Below are positions 7,007-10,579 of a stretch of 10,579 nucleotides of DNA, in pieces. Source of the DNA: an uncultured Nitrososphaerota archaeon (GTDB lineage: Bacteria > Bacillota > Clostridia > Oscillospirales > Ruminococcaceae); the NCBI GenBank assembly GCA_934869045.1, contig CAKXAF010000020.1, forward strand, positions 1 through 10,579. Direction: 5' to 3'. The position numbers were made by a program, and so were the translations under genes. A model generated the notes under the pieces. It saw only the letters and a list, made by a program, of their open reading frames with translations. It searched no databases and had not been told where the DNA came from. The stretch's first letter is position 1; every line of letters starts with the position of its first letter.

Positions 7007-7062
7007 ACAACGTGCAGTTTGCTGATCGGAACGTAAGTCCTGTTGTGCAGACGGCGCGTTGT
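7007..7062 (+). promoter_or_regulatory. Long hairpin at the 5' end of the CarD-like leader
   Basis: Positions 7007-7022 pair with 7047-7062: nine pairs (one G-U), an A-G mismatch, then six pairs (one G-U). The apical loop is about 24 nt. The hairpin would start about 4 nt from the predicted 5' end of the mRNA, and its 3' side runs into TTTT (7062-7065), so it resembles a weak attenuator or a 5' stability element. It matches no riboswitch class I recognise. The rest of the leader (7066-7106) has no clear structure apart from the ribosome site. Confidence 0.5.
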
Positions 7063-7106
7063 TTTCACGAGTGGGTTGCGACAATACCATTAGGAGGACG
7101 ATTCAA

Positions 7107-7628
7107 ATGGATATGGGAAACAGTACGGTTTTGTATGGGACGCACGGCGTATGCCGGATTACCGGGACCACCTCCAGGAAATTTGGGGACCGGGAAGCCC
7201 TCTATTATGTTCTGGTGCCTGTATACGGCGGATCTTCCACAATCTTTGTGCCAGTAGATAATCCGACGCTGGCCGCCAAAATGCGGCGGGTCCTTTCTGC
7301 AGAGGAGATTTACCGGATCATCCGCGCTATGCCCGATGAAGAACTGATCCAGGTTGACGACAGCGCTCAGCGTCGGGAAACCTACAATGGGATTCTCCGT
7401 TCCGGAGACCGCATGAAGCTGGTGCAGCTTATCAAAACCCTGTATTGCCGCCAGCAAGAACGCAGGGAGCAGCGAAAAAAGCCCTGCGCAGAAGACGAGC
7501 GTTTTATGAAAGAAGCCGAAAAGATGCTGTACGAGGAATTTGCCTACGTACTCAACATCCGTCAGGATCAGGTGCTGCCCTTTATCCTGGAACAGATCCA
7601 GATCGAAGAAAAGGCCGCCGCGCTTTAA
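7107..7628 (+). CDS. CarD/CdnL-family transcription factor
   Basis: This 173-residue protein has the two-part CarD layout. A small beta-rich N-terminal domain (about 6-60) contains YGTHGVCRITG and YYVLVPVYGGSSTIFVPVDN and is the module that binds the beta subunit of RNA polymerase. A helical C-terminal domain (about 65-173) in characterised members touches promoter DNA near the -10 and stabilises the open complex. The start is ATG 7107 with TAGGAGG 9 nt upstream; an earlier in-frame ATG at 7059 lacks such a site and lies in the leader hairpin. It is a single-gene unit with its own strong promoter, a structured leader and its own terminator. Clostridia often carry several CarD paralogues, so it may be a specialised copy rather than the main CdnL. 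Confidence 0.9.
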   Translation: MDMGNSTVLYGTHGVCRITGTTSRKFGDREALYYVLVPVYGGSSTIFVPVDNPTLAAKMRRVLSAEEIYRIIRAMPDEELIQVDDSAQRRETYNGILRSGDRMKLVQLIKTLYCRQQERREQRKKPCAEDERFMKEAEKMLYEEFAYVLNIRQDQVLPFILEQIQIEEKAAAL

Positions 7629-7654
7629 CAGTTTTTGAGAATCCGTATCGGCCA

Positions 7655-7694
7655 AAAAGGCCGGGACCGCCTATCCAGACGGTCCCGGCCTTTT
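7655..7694. terminator. Bidirectional terminator between convergent genes
   Basis: AAAAGGCCGGGACCG (7655-7669) pairs perfectly with CGGTCCCGGCCTTTT (7680-7694) around a 10-nt loop. The A-run on the left and T-run on the right let it stop both the CarD-like gene (+) and the ferredoxin operon (-). Confidence 0.92.
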
Positions 7695-7706
7695 CCTTCC
7701 AGAGCC

Positions 7707-7946
7707 TTACAGCCGAGGCAGAACCTCGGTTTTAAAAAACGTTTCTGTTGTATCCGGTTTTACGGAAAACAGAGTCTCGTCAATGGTCACACAGACTCCC
7801 TGCTGGCAGTTTCCGGTGCAGAAGGTTGCCGCCAGCTCAACCCGGTCCTCCAGCTTGTTGGCCGCGATCAGGTCCTGGAGTTGGTCTACAATTCCTTTGG
7901 ATCCCTTCAGGTGGCAGGAACTTCCGATGCATACCGTAATTTTCAT
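7707..7946 (-). CDS. Thioredoxin-like [2Fe-2S] ferredoxin (NuoE-type)
   Basis: This 79-residue protein has the four-Cys pattern of the thioredoxin-fold [2Fe-2S] family: Cys6-x4-Cys11 and Cys43-x3-Cys47, with an extra Cys52. The same domain forms the C-terminal part of NuoE and the gamma subunits of NAD(P)-linked hydrogenases; here it stands alone. It should bind one [2Fe-2S] cluster in the cytoplasm and pass single electrons to a partner not identifiable from sequence. The start is ATG 7946 with GGGGAG 6 nt upstream. It is the last gene of the minus-strand cluster, 30 nt after rex, and ends just before the shared terminator. Lying behind rex and a fumarate-reductase-like flavoprotein, it may be part of an NADH-linked electron route (inference). 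Confidence 0.88.
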   Translation of the reverse strand: MKITVCIGSSCHLKGSKGIVDQLQDLIAANKLEDRVELAATFCTGNCQQGVCVTIDETLFSVKPDTTETFFKTEVLPRL

Positions 7947-7976
7947 AATGGACTCCCCTTGTTTGTCTTGTTGATG

Positions 7977-8606
7977 CTACAGCCTTTCAGCCAGCCGCTT
8001 CGCCAGCACCGCCAGCGATCCGGCGATATCTTCGTTGCGCACCAGCACATTCTCCGGCACATTCAGGTGTACCGGTGCAAAATTCCAAATAGCAAGGACC
8101 CCGCTGCTGACCAGAATGTCGCATACAGCCTGGGCCTCCGCAGCCGGAACCACAACGATCCCGATGTGGATCTGCATCCGGCAGCACAAATCCGCCAGCT
8201 TATCCACGGAAAGCACCTGTTTCCCGGAAACAGTCGTCCCGATAATGCGTTCATCCTTGTCAAAAGCCGCCACGATCTCCAGCCCATAGCTGGAAAATCC
8301 ACTGTAAGACAGCAGCGCCCGACCCAGATTTCCCGCGCCCACCAAAACTGCGCTTCCCACGTCGTGGTAGCCCAAAAACGCTTCGATGTCCGAGGCGAGA
8401 TTCCGGGTCACATACCCGATCTTCGGGCGGCCGCCGGAGCTGACCGCAGCCAGATCTTTCCGGACCTGTACATCGTTAAGCCCCAGCGCCTCTGCAATCG
8501 CCGTCGCGGAGATGTTGACGGCGCTGTCCTCCGGCAGGGATTTCAAAAAATTCAGATAGTTCGGAAGGCGCTCCAGCGTTTGTTTCGACACAGATCGCGT
8601 TTCCAT
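7977..8606 (-). CDS. rex: Redox-sensing transcriptional repressor Rex
   Basis: This is a full-length 209-residue Rex. An N-terminal winged helix (about 1-70) contains the recognition stretch QVRKDLAAVSSGGRPKIGY (47-65). A Rossmann domain follows with VLVGAGNLGRALLSY (87-101), an acidic FDKD at 115-118 that in the family selects NADH, and a C-terminal domain-swapped helix after IWNFAPVHLNVPENVLVRNE. Rex dimers repress fermentation and electron-transfer genes and release DNA when the NADH/NAD+ ratio rises. The start is ATG 8606 with AGGAGG 4 nt upstream. It lies 17 nt after the PQ-loop-like gene and 30 nt before the ferredoxin, so it is cotranscribed with redox genes and may autoregulate. No Rex box is visible inside the cluster; the controlling promoter lies beyond the right edge. 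Confidence 0.97.
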   Translation of the reverse strand: METRSVSKQTLERLPNYLNFLKSLPEDSAVNISATAIAEALGLNDVQVRKDLAAVSSGGRPKIGYVTRNLASDIEAFLGYHDVGSAVLVGAGNLGRALLSYSGFSSYGLEIVAAFDKDERIIGTTVSGKQVLSVDKLADLCCRMQIHIGIVVVPAAEAQAVCDILVSSGVLAIWNFAPVHLNVPENVLVRNEDIAGSLAVLAKRLAERL

Positions 8607-8623
8607 TCTTCCTCCTACCCGGC

Positions 8624-8950
8624 TTACCGTGCCGCCAGTTCCGTTTCTCTCGCTTTATCCAGCTTGACGTTACGAAAATACAGCGCCACGTCGATGGAAA
8701 TTTCAACAAAGTTCAGAACATAGAAGAACCATCCCAGATAGAACAGGAAGCTCTCCGTCTGGCCAGCGGAGACTGCCTCATAAAAGAGAATGGCCTTCCG
8801 CGCAATGCCAAAAATGTAGCCGATCAACAGAAAAATCTCAAAAAACAGACTTTTGCCTTTGGCAGTCCGGGACGTCCAGGACTTGCGGATGGAAATCGGC
8901 CAGGAAAGGCCGAAGCAGAGGATCATCAACGCTTCAAATAAATCGGTCAT
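8624..8950 (-). CDS. Small three-helix membrane protein, SemiSWEET/PQ-loop-like
   Basis: This 108-residue protein has three hydrophobic segments (about 6-22, 35-57 and 66-92) and a basic tail. The first helix ends in SWPISIRKS and is followed by RTAKGKSL, the layout of a PQ-loop (Pro at a helix kink, a short basic loop, then a Lys-x-x-Ser-type turn), although the usual Gln is Ile19. SemiSWEETs are of similar size and form sugar-transporting dimers, but a transport role here is only suggested by this resemblance. The start is taken as ATG 8950, which has no adjacent ribosome site; an AGGGGGA lies beyond a perfect hairpin. Met9 (8926) is a possible later start but would cut the first helix and has only a weak site. 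It sits 49 nt after the flavoprotein and 17 nt before rex. Confidence 0.7.
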   Translation of the reverse strand: MTDLFEALMILCFGLSWPISIRKSWTSRTAKGKSLFFEIFLLIGYIFGIARKAILFYEAVSAGQTESFLFYLGWFFYVLNFVEISIDVALYFRNVKLDKARETELAAR

Positions 8951-8986
8951 GGTTATCGCGCGGCGGAAAGCTCCGCCGCTCCCCCT
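8951..8986 (-). promoter_or_regulatory. Hairpin between a Shine-Dalgarno and its start codon
   Basis: Read on the minus strand: AGGGGGA (8986-8980), then a perfect 8-bp stem with a GCTT tetraloop (8979-8960), then 9 nt (GCGATAACC), then ATG 8950. With the hairpin folded, the Shine-Dalgarno comes to about 9 nt from the ATG, a normal distance; unfolded it is 29 nt away. No T-run follows, so this is not an intrinsic terminator for the flavoprotein gene. Confidence 0.55.
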
Positions 8987-8999
8987 TATTTCGTTATAA

Positions 9000-10574
9000 T
9001 CAGATGTCTGCCTGCTTGGTGTAGTTGGGCAGCAGCTTCGGAGAAACTGCATCGCTGTGCAGACCGGCAGCAGCCGCTTCCGCAGCAAATTTGTCCACAT
9101 GGGAAAGGGACAGCTCGCCCACCGTGACGGATTTGCTCTTTTCGGAAGCATTGCGGCCTGCACTGCGGCCGAACACGATTATATCCAGCAGAGAGTTGCC
9201 CATCAGACGGTTGCGCCCGTGAATGCCTCCGACTGCCTCGCCGGCAACATAGAGGTTTTCCACAGCAGTCATGCCGTCGGCAGTAATGTCCAGACCGCCG
9301 TTTTGATAGTGAAGAGTCGGGTAAACCAGAATCGGCTCTTTCCGGATGTCGATGCCATATTTGCCGAACATCCGCATCATGGCAGGAATGCGCTTTTCAA
9401 TCGTGCCTTCGCCGTTCTTCAGCTCAATCATGGGGGTGTCCAGCCAAACGCCCACGCCGCCGGGGGTCTCGACGCCTTTGCCGTTAGTAGAGCATTCCCG
9501 GATGATGGAAGCCGCAGAAACGTCACGGGTTTCCAGCGGATGCATGAAGGCTTCGCCGTCCACGTTGATGAGCTTGGCGCCCAGAGAACGCACCTTTTCG
9601 GTCACCAGCGCACCGAAAATCTGCTCCGGATAGGCAGCGCCGGTGGGATGATACTGAAGGGTATCGGCGTAGAGGAGCTTCGCGCCTGCGCGGTAACCCA
9701 GAACCAGGCCGTCGGCAGTTGCGCCGTAGTGGTTGGAGGTGGGGAATCCCTGATAATGAAGCCGTCCGGCGCCGCCGGTGGCGATAATCACCGTCTTGGC
9801 TTTGGCGATCAGGATCTCTTTGGTCTCCATGTTCAGAAGAACCGCGCCGGCCGCCTTGCCCTCGCTGTCGAGGATCAGCTCGATCGCAGCGGTGAAGTCC
9901 ACGACGGGGATCTCCCGGTTCAGGACTTCATCACGGAGGGTGCGCATGATCTCAGCACCGGAGTAGTCCTTCGCGGCGTGCATGCGTTTACGGGAAGTAC
10001 CGCCGCCGTGGGTTGTAATCATGGTGCCGTCGGCATCCTTATCAAACTCAACGCCAAGGTCATTGAGCCACTGGATCGCTTCCGGAGCCTCATTGACCAA
10101 ACGGTAGAGAAGTTCCGGTTTGGCGGCAAAGTGTCCGCCGCCGAAAGCATCGAGATAATGGATGGCGGGAGAATCGTTCTCCTTGTCAGCAGCCTGAATG
10201 CCGCCCTCTGCCATCATGGTGTTGGCATCACCCAGACGGAGCTTGGTAACGATCATGGCCTTTGCGCCGTTATTATCTGCCTCGATGGCAGCAGAAGCGC
10301 CCGCTCCGCCGCCGCCGATAACGAGAACGTCCACATCATAATCCGGGGAGGACAGGTCGATCTCAGCAGGATTCACCCGGGAATTCGCCTGCAGGAGAGC
10401 AGCCAGCTCGGTGGGGACTTTTTCGCCTTTATTAGGACCGATCTGCAAAACAGCAAACTCATCCTGCTTATAATCGGGATGGTAGGTTTTCAGGAGGTTG
10501 TCTTTTTCCTCGGCGGTCATCCGGCGGGGTTCCAGAACGGCGTTTTCCGCACGGGCGGCCTCCACTTTTTTCAT
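9000..10574 (-). CDS. Fumarate reductase/succinate dehydrogenase-type FAD flavoprotein
   Basis: At least 524 residues. After an N-terminal extension of about 78 residues with RRMTAEEKD, HPDYK and GPNKGEKVP, a Rossmann FAD site begins (DVLVIGGGGAGASAA, 82-96). The FrdA/SdhA active site is intact by motif comparison with E. coli FrdA: His309 in QYHPTG, Glu326 and Arg329 in TEKVR, His422 in LHYQNGG and Arg456 in HGRNRLMGNSL. The His that carries covalent FAD in FrdA (SHTVAAEGG) is Asn118 here (ANTMMAEGG), so FAD should be non-covalent. The long C-terminal helical domain of FrdA is absent. The reaction is probably fumarate reduction or use of a related acid; an iron-sulfur partner is not in the window. 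ATG 10574 is the first Met seen, but only 5 nt of upstream sequence exist, with no ribosome site and no stop, so the gene may begin beyond the edge. Confidence 0.88.
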   Translation of the reverse strand: MKKVEAARAENAVLEPRRMTAEEKDNLLKTYHPDYKQDEFAVLQIGPNKGEKVPTELAALLQANSRVNPAEIDLSSPDYDVDVLVIGGGGAGASAAIEADNNGAKAMIVTKLRLGDANTMMAEGGIQAADKENDSPAIHYLDAFGGGHFAAKPELLYRLVNEAPEAIQWLNDLGVEFDKDADGTMITTHGGGTSRKRMHAAKDYSGAEIMRTLRDEVLNREIPVVDFTAAIELILDSEGKAAGAVLLNMETKEILIAKAKTVIIATGGAGRLHYQGFPTSNHYGATADGLVLGYRAGAKLLYADTLQYHPTGAAYPEQIFGALVTEKVRSLGAKLINVDGEAFMHPLETRDVSAASIIRECSTNGKGVETPGGVGVWLDTPMIELKNGEGTIEKRIPAMMRMFGKYGIDIRKEPILVYPTLHYQNGGLDITADGMTAVENLYVAGEAVGGIHGRNRLMGNSLLDIIVFGRSAGRNASEKSKSVTVGELSLSHVDKFAAEAAAAGLHSDAVSPKLLPNYTKQADI

Positions 10575-10579
10575 GGATT

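Noticed and set aside
6986..7010. TTGTGTTA...TAATACAA inverted repeat over the carD-like promoter as a Rex operator
   Set aside because: The arms match 7 of 8, but the centre is 9 nt, giving 25 bp, whereas Rex sites are about 18 bp. AT-rich promoter sequence easily yields such matches.
7635..8723. 362-codon plus-strand frame antisense to the ferredoxin and rex
   Set aside because: It runs through the bidirectional terminator and across two well-recognised minus-strand genes; its translation shows no family features.
8624..9163. Longer form of the PQ-loop-like protein starting within the flavoprotein gene
   Set aside because: The added 71 residues are an out-of-frame reading of the flavoprotein C-terminus and look random; the membrane protein proper begins at ATG 8950.

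Overview
The window reads as chromosomal DNA from an anaerobic, gut-type member of the Clostridia (Bacillota), most like Oscillospirales. This is inferred from the gene set (a NADH-sensing Rex repressor, a CarD-family regulator, a fumarate-reductase-like flavoprotein with an N-terminal extension, a GH130 mannoside phosphorylase, an MMPL pump beside a Leu-x-x-Gly heptad protein), strong AGGAGG-type ribosome sites, sigma-A promoters with extended -10 elements, and a base composition that looks moderately GC-rich. No mobile element, CRISPR array, tRNA or rRNA was seen, and no gene looks broken.

Layout. (1) 1-126 is non-coding and holds a strong leftward promoter leaving the window. (2) 127-1122 (-) is a cytoplasmic GH130 glycoside phosphorylase. 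It is divergent from (3) a TetR-type regulator at 1329-1910 (+), across an intergenic region with two overlapping palindromes just downstream of the predicted GH130 start site. (4) After a terminator comes a three-gene + strand operon, 2045-6874: a six-helix DUF308/HdeD-like protein, an MMPL (RND-superfamily) transporter, and a large secreted or membrane-anchored protein with two long blocks of perfect L-x-x-G heptads. It ends in a strong terminator. (5) 7107-7628 (+) is a CarD-family transcription factor with a clear promoter and a hairpin-forming leader of about 100 nt. (6) A bidirectional terminator separates it from a convergent - strand cluster (10574 to 7707): fumarate-reductase-type flavoprotein, small SemiSWEET/PQ-loop-like membrane protein, Rex, and a thioredoxin-like [2Fe-2S] ferredoxin.

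How they work together (inference). The + strand operon looks like one envelope machine: a pump, a small membrane partner and an extracytoplasmic stalk protein, probably under the TetR protein that precedes it. The - strand cluster looks like a redox module in which Rex reads NADH/NAD+ and the flavoprotein and ferredoxin handle electrons. The GH130 enzyme points to use of mannose-containing oligosaccharides, but no transporter for them lies in the window.

The most interesting items are the heptad-stalk/MMPL/DUF308 operon, the hairpin at the 5' end of the carD-like leader, a start codon whose Shine-Dalgarno is separated from it by a perfect hairpin, and the redox cluster with Rex inside it.
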